From the NCBI RefSeq assembly GCF_016793225.1, contig NZ_JAEUMN010000162.1, positions 1-64,000 on the forward strand: DNA of 64,000 nucleotides, in the 5' to 3' direction. A program made the translations under genes and the position numbers. The stretch's first letter is position 1. Every line of letters begins with the position of its first letter. The notes under the pieces are model-generated. The model was not told where the DNA came from and did no database searches. It saw nothing but the letters and a program-made list of their open reading frames with translations. Of this stretch, positions 36,647 through 44,051 are shown in pieces. The stretch is from Phenylobacterium sp. Its GTDB lineage: Bacteria > Pseudomonadota > Alphaproteobacteria > Caulobacterales > Caulobacteraceae.

Positions 36647-37072
36647 CTATAGCGCCTCGCCCACGAGGGCGACCTTGTGGTAGCCGGCCGCCTGCAGCGC
36701 GTTCATCACCGCGATGACCTTGCCGTAGGCCACGCCCTCGTCCCCGCGCAGGTAGATGCGGCCGGACGTGGGGTTCGGTCCGCCGATCGCGGCGCCCACG
36801 GCCGCCGGAAGATCTCCGAGCGTCGTCGCGCGGTCGCCCACGAAGGCGCGGCCGTCGAGGGTCACCGATACGACCACCGGCGGCGCCGAGACGGCGTTCG
36901 TGGATCCCACCGGCGGAAGGTCGACCCGCACCGACACGGTCGAGACGGGAAGCGCCACCATGAAGATGATCAGCAGCACCAGCATCACGTCCACGAAGGG
37001 CGTGACGTTGATCTCGGCGTTCTGGCGGATCGCGTAGGCGCCGTGGCTGTGGGAAGCGAGGGACGCGGCCAT
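36647..37072 (-). CDS. exbD: Biopolymer transporter ExbD (copy 1)
   Basis: 141-residue inner-membrane protein with one N-terminal helix and a periplasmic domain, part of the ExbB-ExbD motor that energises TonB. The essential Asp is in INVTPFVDVMLVLLIIFMV. AGGAGG lies before ATG 37072. No exbB or tonB is next to it. A 19-bp perfect palindrome covers the leader immediately upstream, so this copy is probably regulated separately from the second exbD. Confidence 0.92.
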   Translation of the reverse strand: MAASLASHSHGAYAIRQNAEINVTPFVDVMLVLLIIFMVALPVSTVSVRVDLPPVGSTNAVSAPPVVVSVTLDGRAFVGDRATTLGDLPAAVGAAIGGPNPTSGRIYLRGDEGVAYGKVIAVMNALQAAGYHKVALVGEAL

Positions 37073-37081
37073 GAGGACCTC

Positions 37082-37110
37082 CTGTCGTAGACTACGACAG
37101 TAATATATTA
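37082..37110 (-). promoter_or_regulatory. Operator-like palindrome and AT-rich promoter of exbD copy 1
   Basis: CTGTCGTAG-A-CTACGACAG (37082-37100) is a perfect 19-bp palindrome directly upstream of the Shine-Dalgarno. TAATATATTA (37101-37110), itself palindromic, lies just beyond and would serve as the -10 on the minus strand. A protein bound here would block transcription start. Confidence 0.6.
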
Positions 37111-37160
37111 CATCCATAACTTTTCGCAAGCCGACTCTGGCTTCCGGCGCCCCGGGCACG

Positions 37161-37191
37161 AAAAAGCCCGCCGGGGGCGACCCCGGCGGGC
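37161..37191 (-). terminator. Rho-independent terminator after exbD copy 2
   Basis: Eleven-base perfect arms GCCCGCCGGGG (37166-37176) and CCCCGGCGGGC (37181-37191), with a T5 run on the minus strand at 37165-37161. It ends transcription of the upstream exbD (37214-37657) before the first exbD's promoter. Confidence 0.85.
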
Positions 37192-37213
37192 GTGTTCGAA
37201 GCGATCCGAAGGC

Positions 37214-37657
37214 CTAGAGCTCTTCGTTGATCAGGGCCACCTGATAGAAGCCGTTGCCCTGCAGCGTGTTCATCACGGCCATGAAGTCGCCGTAGAGGAC
37301 GTCCCGGTCGGCGCGGATGTAGACGCGCTGTTCGGTCGGCGGGATCGCCGGATCGTCCTTCTGCAGCTGGACCGTCAGGTCGCCGGTCAGGCGGTCGAGG
37401 TTCGTCGGCGCTTCGCCGATGAAGACGCGGCCGCCGCGCTGGACGTTGATCAGCGTCGGCTCCTTCACCTTCGTGCCCGGAGGCGGCGGGATGGCCGGCG
37501 GCAGGTCGAGCTTGATCGACACCGTCGCGGCGGGGATCGACACCATGAAGATGATCAGGAGCACCAGCATGACGTCCACGAAGGGCGTCACGTTCATGTC
37601 CGAGTTCTGGCCGAGGTCGAACTTGCTGCCGCCCCCTCCGCCAACCTTAGCGCCCAT
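37214..37657 (-). CDS. exbD: Biopolymer transporter ExbD (copy 2)
   Basis: 147-residue ExbD with a Gly-rich start, a single helix containing the essential Asp (MNVTPFVDVMLVLLIIFMVSIPAATVSI), and a periplasmic domain ending in NTLQGNGFYQVALINEEL. It is a paralogue of the exbD downstream, with which it shares the helix and C-terminal pattern. A terminator separates the two, so they are independent transcripts. Paired ExbD subunits without ExbB suggest that the motor partner is encoded elsewhere. Confidence 0.92.
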   Translation of the reverse strand: MGAKVGGGGGSKFDLGQNSDMNVTPFVDVMLVLLIIFMVSIPAATVSIKLDLPPAIPPPPGTKVKEPTLINVQRGGRVFIGEAPTNLDRLTGDLTVQLQKDDPAIPPTEQRVYIRADRDVLYGDFMAVMNTLQGNGFYQVALINEEL

Positions 37658-37808
37658 AAGTCCTGGTTCCTTACCCTGTGCGCGCGCGCACCCGCGCTTG
37701 TCGTCCGACCATTGGCAAGCCGCCGGGGGCTTGTAAAGCGCGAATGCGCCGAACGCCGGTCCGAGCCGACGCTTGCCCCGCGGGCGCCCAAAGCACTAGG
37801 GGAAGCGC

Positions 37809-38780
37809 ATGCTTTCCGCCTTCGACGCCTACGTCACCGCCGCCTTCTTCGACCGCGCCGGCCGCGGCGTCTTCGCCCTGGGCGACGGCACGGTCCGCTT
37901 CGAGGGCGGCGAGGTCGTGGAGGCCCATCCCGACGGCGCGGCGCTGTCGGCCTGCCTTCCTCCGGCGGGCGAAGGCGTCCTCACGGGCGGCGACGACGGC
38001 CGGGTCGTCCTCTCGACGCCCTCGGAGGCGCGCGAGCTCGCCGCCGTCCCCGGCCGCTGGATCGAGGCGGTGGCGGCGAGCCCCGAGTCGGGCCTCGTCG
38101 CCTTCTCCGCCGCCCGCGACCTGCACGTGCGCGACCCGGCGGACGCCGCGTTCTCGCGCACCTTCACCCACGAGAAGTCGGTCGCCGGGGTGGCCTTCGA
38201 CCCCAAGGGCCGGCGCCTCGCGGTGGCGACCTACGGCGGCGTCGCGCTCTGGTACGCCCGCATCGCCGACCAGAAGCCGGTCTTCTTCAAGTGGGCGGGC
38301 AGCCACATCGCCGTCTGCTGGAGCCCCGACGGCAAGTTCCTGGTGTCGTCGATGCAGGAGAACCAGTTGCACGGCTGGCGCGTGGCCGATGAGAAGAACA
38401 TGCGCATGGGCGGCTACCCCTCGAAGGTCCGCAGCCTGGCGTTCCTGTCCAAGGGGCGGCTCATGGCGACCTCGGGGGCCAACGGCGCCGTCTGCTGGCC
38501 GTTCGCCGGACCGGCCGGGCCCATGGGCCAGCAGGCCGCCGAGATCGGCTACGACGAGGCGGCGCTCACCACCCGCATCGCCACCGCCCCCGACGCCACC
38601 TGGCTCGCGGCCGGGCTGGACGACGGCCGTGTCTGGGCTGCGGACGTCACGGGCCAGCGTCTCGTGCCGATCAAGTCCGAGAAGGGCGCCCCCATCTCGG
38701 CGCTGGCGATCTCGGCCGACGCCAGGCGGGTCGCCTGGGGCGACGAAGACGGCAACGCGGGCGTCGCGGACGTCGGCTAG
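37809..38780 (+). CDS. WD40 repeat protein
   Basis: 323-residue protein with about six or seven beta-propeller blades. Examples are HEKSVAGVAFDPKGRRLAVATYGGVALWYARI and SHIAVCWSPDGKFLVSSMQENQLHGWRV. It has no signal peptide, so it is probably cytoplasmic. Similar proteins sit near COG0523 GTPases in other alphaproteobacteria; here the CobW gene lies 1.5 kb upstream on the same strand. A direct functional link is inference. GGGGAAGC precedes the ATG. Confidence 0.85.
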   Translation: MLSAFDAYVTAAFFDRAGRGVFALGDGTVRFEGGEVVEAHPDGAALSACLPPAGEGVLTGGDDGRVVLSTPSEARELAAVPGRWIEAVAASPESGLVAFSAARDLHVRDPADAAFSRTFTHEKSVAGVAFDPKGRRLAVATYGGVALWYARIADQKPVFFKWAGSHIAVCWSPDGKFLVSSMQENQLHGWRVADEKNMRMGGYPSKVRSLAFLSKGRLMATSGANGAVCWPFAGPAGPMGQQAAEIGYDEAALTTRIATAPDATWLAAGLDDGRVWAADVTGQRLVPIKSEKGAPISALAISADARRVAWGDEDGNAGVADVG

Positions 38781-38830
38781 GCGCCCGAGGCGGTCTGTCC
38801 GCGTCGGGCAATGGGAACGGAGGGGCGTTC

Positions 38831-39133
38831 ATGACGGTAGTGGTGATTGGCTCCATGCGGTTTCCCGCCGACGCCATGGCGAACGTGCGGCCTCACCTCG
38901 CGACGCTCGTCGCGGAGACCCGGACGCACGACGGCTGCGTGGAGTACAACGCCGCCGAGGATATCGGCGACCCGGGGCTGGTGCGCTTCTCGGAAATCTG
39001 GCCCAGCCATGATCTGCTGACGGCTCATCTCCAGGCGCCGCATATCGCGCCGTGGCGAGCCGTGGCGGCGCGCTACGGCGTTTCCGACCGCACGTTCACC
39101 GCCTTCGACGCCTCGAACCCGCGCGAGGTTTAA
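38831..39133 (+). CDS. Antibiotic biosynthesis monooxygenase (ABM) domain protein
   Basis: 100-residue YgiN-like ferredoxin-fold protein. VVIGSMRFPADAMANVRPHLATLVAETRTHDGCVEYNAAED and FSEIWPSHDLLTAHLQAPH are the typical strands and His-containing loop. Family members oxidise quinols or act on aromatic polyketides as dimers. The substrate is unknown here. It has a GGAGGGG Shine-Dalgarno. Confidence 0.9.
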   Translation: MTVVVIGSMRFPADAMANVRPHLATLVAETRTHDGCVEYNAAEDIGDPGLVRFSEIWPSHDLLTAHLQAPHIAPWRAVAARYGVSDRTFTAFDASNPREV

Positions 39134-39155
39134 GGCCGCAGCCGCCGGCGCGAGG

Positions 39156-40268
39156 CTAGGCCCAAGCGCCGTAGGGGTCCTTGAAGGGCTTGCCCAGCGC
39201 TTCGGCGACGGCCGGATGGGTGAGGTGGCCGTCCAGCACGTTCAGGCCCCGCGCCAGGTGCTTGTTGGTCTTCAGCGCGTCCAGGCCCTTGTCGGCGAGC
39301 AGCAGGCCGAAGGGGAGGGTGGCGTGGCCCAGGGCCTCGGACGACGTCCGGGGCGCGGCGCCGGGCATGTTGGCGACGCAATAGTGCACCACGCCGTCCA
39401 CGGTGTAGGTCGGGTTCTTGTGGGTGGTGGGCCTGCTGGTCTCGAAGCAGCCGCCCTGGTCGATGGAGACGTCCACCAGCACCGAACCCGGCTTCATCCG
39501 CGACAGGTGCTCGCGCCGCACCATCTTGGGCGCCGCGGCGCCGGCGGTCAGCACGGCGCCGATCACCACGTCGGCCTTCAGGATCTCCTCCTCCACCGCG
39601 TCGATGGTGGAGTAGCGGGTGATCACCCGCCCGGCGAAGATGTCGTCGATGTAGCGCATGCGCGGGATCGATCGCTCGAGGATCACCACCTCGGCCCCCA
39701 GGCCCGCCGCCATCACCGCGGCGTTCGCGCCGACGACGCCCCCGCCCAGGATGCACACCCGCGCCGGCGGCACGCCGGGCACGCCGCAGATCAGGAGCCC
39801 CATGCCCCCGTTGTGCTTCAGCAGGGTCTCGGCCGCCGAGAAGACCGCGATCCGCCCGGCCACTTCCGACATCGGCGCCAGCAGCGGCAGGCCGCCGTTG
39901 ACGTCGGTGACGGTCTCGTAGGCCACCGCCGCGCAGCCGCTGGCCAGCAGGCCCTCGGTCTGCGCCGGATCGGGCGCCAGGTGAAGGTAGGTGAAAAGGA
40001 TGTGGTCCCTTGTGAGCTTCACCCACTCGACCGCCTGGGGCTCCTTCACCTTCACGATCATCTGCGCGCCCGAGAAGACCGCGTCGGCGTCGGCCACGAC
40101 CCGTGCGCCGGCCCGCTCGTAAAGGGCGTCCGCATAGCCCGCGCCCTCGCCGGCGCCCCGCTCGACGATCACCTCGTGGCCGTGGGCCACGTATTCCCGG
40201 ACCGCTGTGGGCGTCAGGCCCACCCGGTATTCGTCAGGCTTGATCTCGCGAGGCACGCCGACGCGCAT
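39156..40268 (-). CDS. ald: Alanine dehydrogenase
   Basis: Catalyses reversible oxidative deamination of L-alanine to pyruvate and ammonia with NAD. It has 370 residues, the normal length. It has the N-terminal substrate domain ([20 protein letters not shown], with Arg and Lys binding pyruvate), the NAD motif [21 protein letters not shown], and the AlaDH/PNT signature region. It is convergent with the ABM gene. A TGCCGT-T-ACGGCA palindrome lies 25 bp upstream of its ATG. Confidence 0.96.
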   Translation of the reverse strand: MRVGVPREIKPDEYRVGLTPTAVREYVAHGHEVIVERGAGEGAGYADALYERAGARVVADADAVFSGAQMIVKVKEPQAVEWVKLTRDHILFTYLHLAPDPAQTEGLLASGCAAVAYETVTDVNGGLPLLAPMSEVAGRIAVFSAAETLLKHNGGMGLLICGVPGVPPARVCILGGGVVGANAAVMAAGLGAEVVILERSIPRMRYIDDIFAGRVITRYSTIDAVEEEILKADVVIGAVLTAGAAAPKMVRREHLSRMKPGSVLVDVSIDQGGCFETSRPTTHKNPTYTVDGVVHYCVANMPGAAPRTSSEALGHATLPFGLLLADKGLDALKTNKHLARGLNVLDGHLTHPAVAEALGKPFKDPYGAWA

Positions 40269-40293
40269 GACAAGTTCCTCCGGGGCAGGTTAT

Positions 40294-40306
40294 TGCCGTT
40301 ACGGCA
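40294..40306 (-). promoter_or_regulatory. Palindrome upstream of ald
   Basis: TGCCGT-T-ACGGCA is a perfect dyad with one central base, 26-38 bp before the ald start codon, overlapping where its promoter should be. It is a candidate operator, for example for an Lrp/AldR-type regulator; the assignment is a guess. Confidence 0.35.
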
Positions 40307-40378
40307 GCCTTTGGGGGAATGGCGTTGCGGGGTCAAGGGTTTCGCCCGGCCGGCCAGGCGTCGAGCGGGGGGCCCGCG

Positions 40379-42304
40379 CTAGGCGCGCTGGCGACGCCGG
40401 GTCTCGGCCTGGACCTTGGCGGCGGCGGGCCGGGCCAGACGGTAGAGGGGATAGACGCCGTAGCCCTTCGCCAGCGGGGTCTTGCCCACGTAGTTGCAGT
40501 CGAACGGGTGGTCAGCCTCCATCTCGAGCACCGCGGCGAAGGGCTCGGTGACGTAGACGCTTCCCGAGGGCGTGACCGGCTCGATCCGCGCCGTCCGCGA
40601 GACCTCCGTGCCGTAGTAGGTGGTGCGGCGGCTGACCGGGTCGTAGCCGGCGTAGGTGGCGCCGTAGTGCAGCGCGATGCGCATGCCCGTGCCCTCGGGC
40701 ACGCCCAGGGCCTTGCAGTCCACCTTCGCGAACTGCTCCGAAAGGTCGAGCGCGCAGGCGGCCGCCGAGCGCGCGTCCTCGAAGACGACATAGAGGGCGT
40801 CGCCCCAGGTGTTGCCCACGCGGATGACGTCGGAATAGTCCTCGAGCGTCACGGCGGCGCGGTGCATGACCTCGTCCCAGAAGACCGGCAGCACGCGCTC
40901 GTCCAGCGTCGTGAAGCCCGGGAAGTCGGTGAACATGATCCCGAAGGTCCCGCGTTCGACCTTCGACCGCGGCGGCGGCGGCGGCATCACCGGCCGCTTG
41001 AGCGGGCCGTCACGCACCACGTGGGAACGCCCGCCGGCCGCCTGCCAGGCCGAGATGTCGGAACCGGACAGCGTGCCCGCCCCGCCGGACTCCAGGACCG
41101 CGATCTGCACCGCCTCGCCGTTCAGGTGCCGCGCCCGGAGCCGCGCCATGCCCATGGTCACCTTGGAGCCGTAGGCGAACTGCATCATCTCGCCGACGTA
41201 GCTCATGTTGCTGGCGATGGTGAGAGACGTGGCGCGCTGGCGGCAGCTCACGTAGCGCCGCACCCAGTCGTCCCCGGCCGGCGCCACCGACTGGGCGATG
41301 AAGTCGGCTTCGGTGAAGGGCAGCACGACGTCCAGCTCGCAGCCGGCGGCCAGGAGTTCCTCGGCGATGAGGATGTCGCTGCCCGACGCGAGCGCGCCAT
41401 AGGCGAAGCCCACCTTCTCGCGCTGGATGATCTCGCGGACCTGGGCGGCGACGCGAGCTTCAAGCTCGGGGTCGGCCACGAAGATGTTGCCGCAGAACAT
41501 GGCCACCTTGGGCGGGCGCACATGGTGCAGCAGGCCCTCGATCCCCGCGGCGTCGCGGCTCACGGCCTTCAGGCGCTGCAGCTGCAGGAAGGTGGTCGAA
41601 CGCGAGCCGACGTCGGCGTCCGGCGCCTCGGTGGCCCGCTGCAGCACCTTGTCGGCGCCTTCCACGTCGCCAAGCACCACCATCGCCTCGGCCAGGGTGG
41701 CGAGCGTGTAGTAGTCCTGCCCGCCCCCGGCGAGGACCTGCTGGACCACGATGCGGGCGAGCCGCTGGGCGGTGGCGGGACGTCCGGCGATCTGCGCCAG
41801 CGTGGCCGCGTTGATGGCGGGATAGCTGGACCGTGTCCGACGATAGACGGCCGAATAGAGCCGGCAGGCCTGGAGCAGCTTGCCGCGGTTGGGCTCCGCA
41901 CCGGCGGCGAACGCCTGATCCTTGAGCAGCCGCGCCTTCAGCGACAGCGCGTCGACGTCGCCCTTCGCCTCGAGCTGGTACTCGTCGTAGAGACGCAGGC
42001 CGCGCTCGGTGTCGCCGAGCCGGGCGAGGGTCAGGACCTCGAGGTAGCCCAGCCCCTGATGGCCCATCTTCTTGCCGCGCGTGACTTCGTCGTAGGCCGC
42101 GAGAAGGTCTCCGCGCGCGAGTGCGGACCGGATCGAGTCGATAGTCTCGTCGCCGACCATTCCCGCGGCCCCGTGACGTCGGGCCCGGTCTGCGGCCCTG
42201 TCCCCCATGTTCGGGGTAGCCGCGTCCGTGGATGCAGGCAAGTTCTCTCGCCTCCTGCGGGATGGCCCCGTCGCCGCAACCACGAGCAAACCGCGACGCG
42301 ACAC
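40379..42304 (-). CDS. TPR - SLOG-like - class III nucleotide cyclase fusion
   Basis: 641-residue cytoplasmic protein in three parts. Residues ~50-260 are helical TPR-like repeats of the TRAFs-binding (DUF4071-like) type. Residues ~264-410 look like a Rossmann/SLOG nucleotide-binding domain (KVAMFCGNIF ... GALASGSDILIAEELLAAGCELDVVLPF). Residues 452-620 are a class III adenylate/guanylate cyclase domain. Both metal Asp are present (D460 in FTDF, D502 in NTWGDAL), but the usual substrate-selecting Lys is Asn and the transition-state Asn is Ser (EVSRTARI). Product and activity are therefore uncertain. GTG 42304 is the longest start; ATG 42160 would begin right at the TPR region. Confidence 0.82.
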   Translation of the reverse strand: MSRRGLLVVAATGPSRRRRENLPASTDAATPNMGDRAADRARRHGAAGMVGDETIDSIRSALARGDLLAAYDEVTRGKKMGHQGLGYLEVLTLARLGDTERGLRLYDEYQLEAKGDVDALSLKARLLKDQAFAAGAEPNRGKLLQACRLYSAVYRRTRSSYPAINAATLAQIAGRPATAQRLARIVVQQVLAGGGQDYYTLATLAEAMVVLGDVEGADKVLQRATEAPDADVGSRSTTFLQLQRLKAVSRDAAGIEGLLHHVRPPKVAMFCGNIFVADPELEARVAAQVREIIQREKVGFAYGALASGSDILIAEELLAAGCELDVVLPFTEADFIAQSVAPAGDDWVRRYVSCRQRATSLTIASNMSYVGEMMQFAYGSKVTMGMARLRARHLNGEAVQIAVLESGGAGTLSGSDISAWQAAGGRSHVVRDGPLKRPVMPPPPPRSKVERGTFGIMFTDFPGFTTLDERVLPVFWDEVMHRAAVTLEDYSDVIRVGNTWGDALYVVFEDARSAAACALDLSEQFAKVDCKALGVPEGTGMRIALHYGATYAGYDPVSRRTTYYGTEVSRTARIEPVTPSGSVYVTEPFAAVLEMEADHPFDCNYVGKTPLAKGYGVYPLYRLARPAAAKVQAETRRRQRA

Positions 42305-42425
42305 GACTCGTCGGCTCGGCTAGAGCGGGCAGGGCGGAGCGGGTGGGTTGCGTCCGGTTCGGTGCGGGTCGCGCCCACCCGAGCTTCGACGAGCACGGCG
42401 CGGGCCGCCGGAGAGGAGAACGACG

Positions 42426-42968
42426 TTGGCCCCTGATGGGCGGTCCGGGCGGCCGGGCGAGGAGAGTCCGCTGATCCGCGCCTTCTTCGAGAAGCGCGAG
42501 AACCTCGTCCTGTTCCTCGCCGCGCGCACGCGCGACCTCGCGACCGCCGAAGATCTGGTCCAGGACCTCTACCTCAAGATCGCCGCCCAGCCCTCGGAGG
42601 AAGTGAAGGCGCCGTCGGCGCTCCTCTACCGCATGGCCGGCAACCTCCTGATCGACCACGTCCGGAGCCGCCAGCGGGCCTCGCGGCGCGAAGGCCAGTG
42701 GCGGATGGACACGCGCGTGGCCGGCGGCGCGGAGGAACTGGCGCAGGAGCCCGCCGCCGACGAAGTGGTGATCGGCCGCGAGCGCGCCCGCCAGCTGGCG
42801 GAGGCCGTCGAGGCCCTGCCGCCCAAGATGGGCCAGGCCTTCCGACTGCATAAGATCGAGGGAAAGAGCCAGGCCGAGACCGCCCAGGCCATGGGGGTGT
42901 CGGTGAAGATGATCGAACAACACATCGCGGCGGCGCTGAAGCACCTGACCCAGAGGCTGCGCGGATGA
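42426..42968 (+). CDS. ECF RNA polymerase sigma factor, FecI-like
   Basis: 180-residue sigma factor. Region 2 contains DLATAEDLVQDLYLKIAAQ and LYRMAGNLLIDHVRSRQRA; region 4 contains ALPPKMGQAFRLHKIEGKSQAETAQAMGVSVKMIEQHIAAALKHL, with the helix-turn-helix. TTG 42426 is preferred because GGAGAGGAG precedes it. It is followed by FecR and a TonB receptor with a signalling domain, the classical cell-surface signalling order, so it should be released by FecR when the receptor binds its ligand. Confidence 0.92.
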   Translation: MAPDGRSGRPGEESPLIRAFFEKRENLVLFLAARTRDLATAEDLVQDLYLKIAAQPSEEVKAPSALLYRMAGNLLIDHVRSRQRASRREGQWRMDTRVAGGAEELAQEPAADEVVIGRERARQLAEAVEALPPKMGQAFRLHKIEGKSQAETAQAMGVSVKMIEQHIAAALKHLTQRLRG

Positions 42969-42984
42969 TGTGTGAAATGTCGGC

Positions 42985-43024
42985 TCGGCGACCTAGGGGC
43001 GTCCCGGCGCGGCGCCGTCTTACC
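42985..43024 (+). promoter_or_regulatory. Promoter-like element before fecR
   Basis: About 40 bp containing CTAGGGGCGTCC and, 10-11 bases later, GCGCCGTCTTACC, the GGGG...CGTCT layout seen before FecI-dependent genes. A copy with about nine differences and no gaps lies at 46444-46484 after the TonB receptor. I infer recognition by the adjacent ECF sigma factor. Confidence 0.5.
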
Positions 43025-43062
43025 AGCGGTTCGGCGCAATGGGCGTCGTTCGAGGCGGGCCT

Positions 43063-44019
43063 ATGACCAGCTTGGCGATGGACAGGGACGGGCAGGCGGC
43101 GCAAGCCAGCGCCTGGCTCGTGCGCCTTTCCGCCGGCGACGGCGGAGAGTCCGAGGCGCTGGCGTTCGACGCCTGGCTGGACGAGACGCCCGGCAACCGC
43201 GAGGCCTACGCCGCCGCGCTGGCGACCTGGCACGAGTATTCCGCAGGCGCGGACGCGGTGGGCGTGGAGATCGCCCGGCCGGCGCGCCGGCCCGTTTCGC
43301 TGTCCCGCCGGTGGATGGCGGGCGCCGGCGGCCTCGCCATCGCGGCGACGGTGGCCCTGGCGGTCCTGCCGGCTCTCACGACCACGACAGCGACCTATGC
43401 GACCACCAAGGGCGAGCACCGGCAGGTGGCCCTGGCGGACGGCTCGAAGATCGACCTGAACGCCGAGACGCGCCTCTCGGTGAAGTACGGCCTGCTCCGG
43501 CGCGAGGTCACCCTGACCGACGGCGAAGCGCTCTTCGACGTGGCGCACGACACGCGCCGGCCGTTCACGGTGGCGGCCGCGGGGCGGATGGTCCGGGTGC
43601 TGGGGACCCAGTTCGATGTCCGCAGCCGCTCGGGCGACGTCGTCGTGACAGTGGCCCGCGGACGGGTCGAGGTGCGGCCCAACGCCACGTCCACCCAGGC
43701 GTTCACGCTCGTGCGGGGCCAGCGGCTCGAGGTCGAACGCACCGGCCGGGCGCAGCTGCACACGGTCGACCCGCAGGAAGCCTACAGCTGGCGCGCCGGC
43801 CGCCTGGTGTACCGCAACCAGCCGCTCGCCGAGGTGGTGGCCGACCTGAACCGGCAGTTCGTCCAGCAGGTCGAGATCGGCGATCCGGCCCTGGCGCAGA
43901 CTCCGATCACCGGCGTGATCGTCCTCGACGATCCGCAGTCCGTGGTGGCGCGTCTGAGCTTGATGCTCCCCATAAGATCGGTACCTTCCGACCGGGGGCT
44001 GCTTCTGCTTCGGAAGTAA
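43063..44019 (+). CDS. FecR family anti-sigma / signal transducer
   Basis: 318-residue inner-membrane protein that holds the FecI-like sigma factor and relays the receptor signal. The N-terminal cytoplasmic DUF4880 domain has WLVRLSAGDGGESEALAFDAWLDETPGNREAYA, one helix follows (~95-115), then the periplasmic FecR domain (KGEHRQVALADGSKIDLNAETRLSV ... VLGTQFDVR). A C-terminal STN-like segment follows. ATG 43063 is chosen over 43039 for its GAGGCGGG. Confidence 0.92.
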   Translation: MTSLAMDRDGQAAQASAWLVRLSAGDGGESEALAFDAWLDETPGNREAYAAALATWHEYSAGADAVGVEIARPARRPVSLSRRWMAGAGGLAIAATVALAVLPALTTTTATYATTKGEHRQVALADGSKIDLNAETRLSVKYGLLRREVTLTDGEALFDVAHDTRRPFTVAAAGRMVRVLGTQFDVRSRSGDVVVTVARGRVEVRPNATSTQAFTLVRGQRLEVERTGRAQLHTVDPQEAYSWRAGRLVYRNQPLAEVVADLNRQFVQQVEIGDPALAQTPITGVIVLDDPQSVVARLSLMLPIRSVPSDRGLLLLRK

Positions 44020-44051
44020 GGCCGAAGGACAAGTCGGAGCTAACCATCCGC

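Noticed and set aside
37082-37100. BlaI/MecI-type operator for the exbD palindrome
   Set aside because: BlaI half-sites are arranged CTAC...GTAG, whereas this palindrome is GTAG...CTAC; the similarity is superficial.
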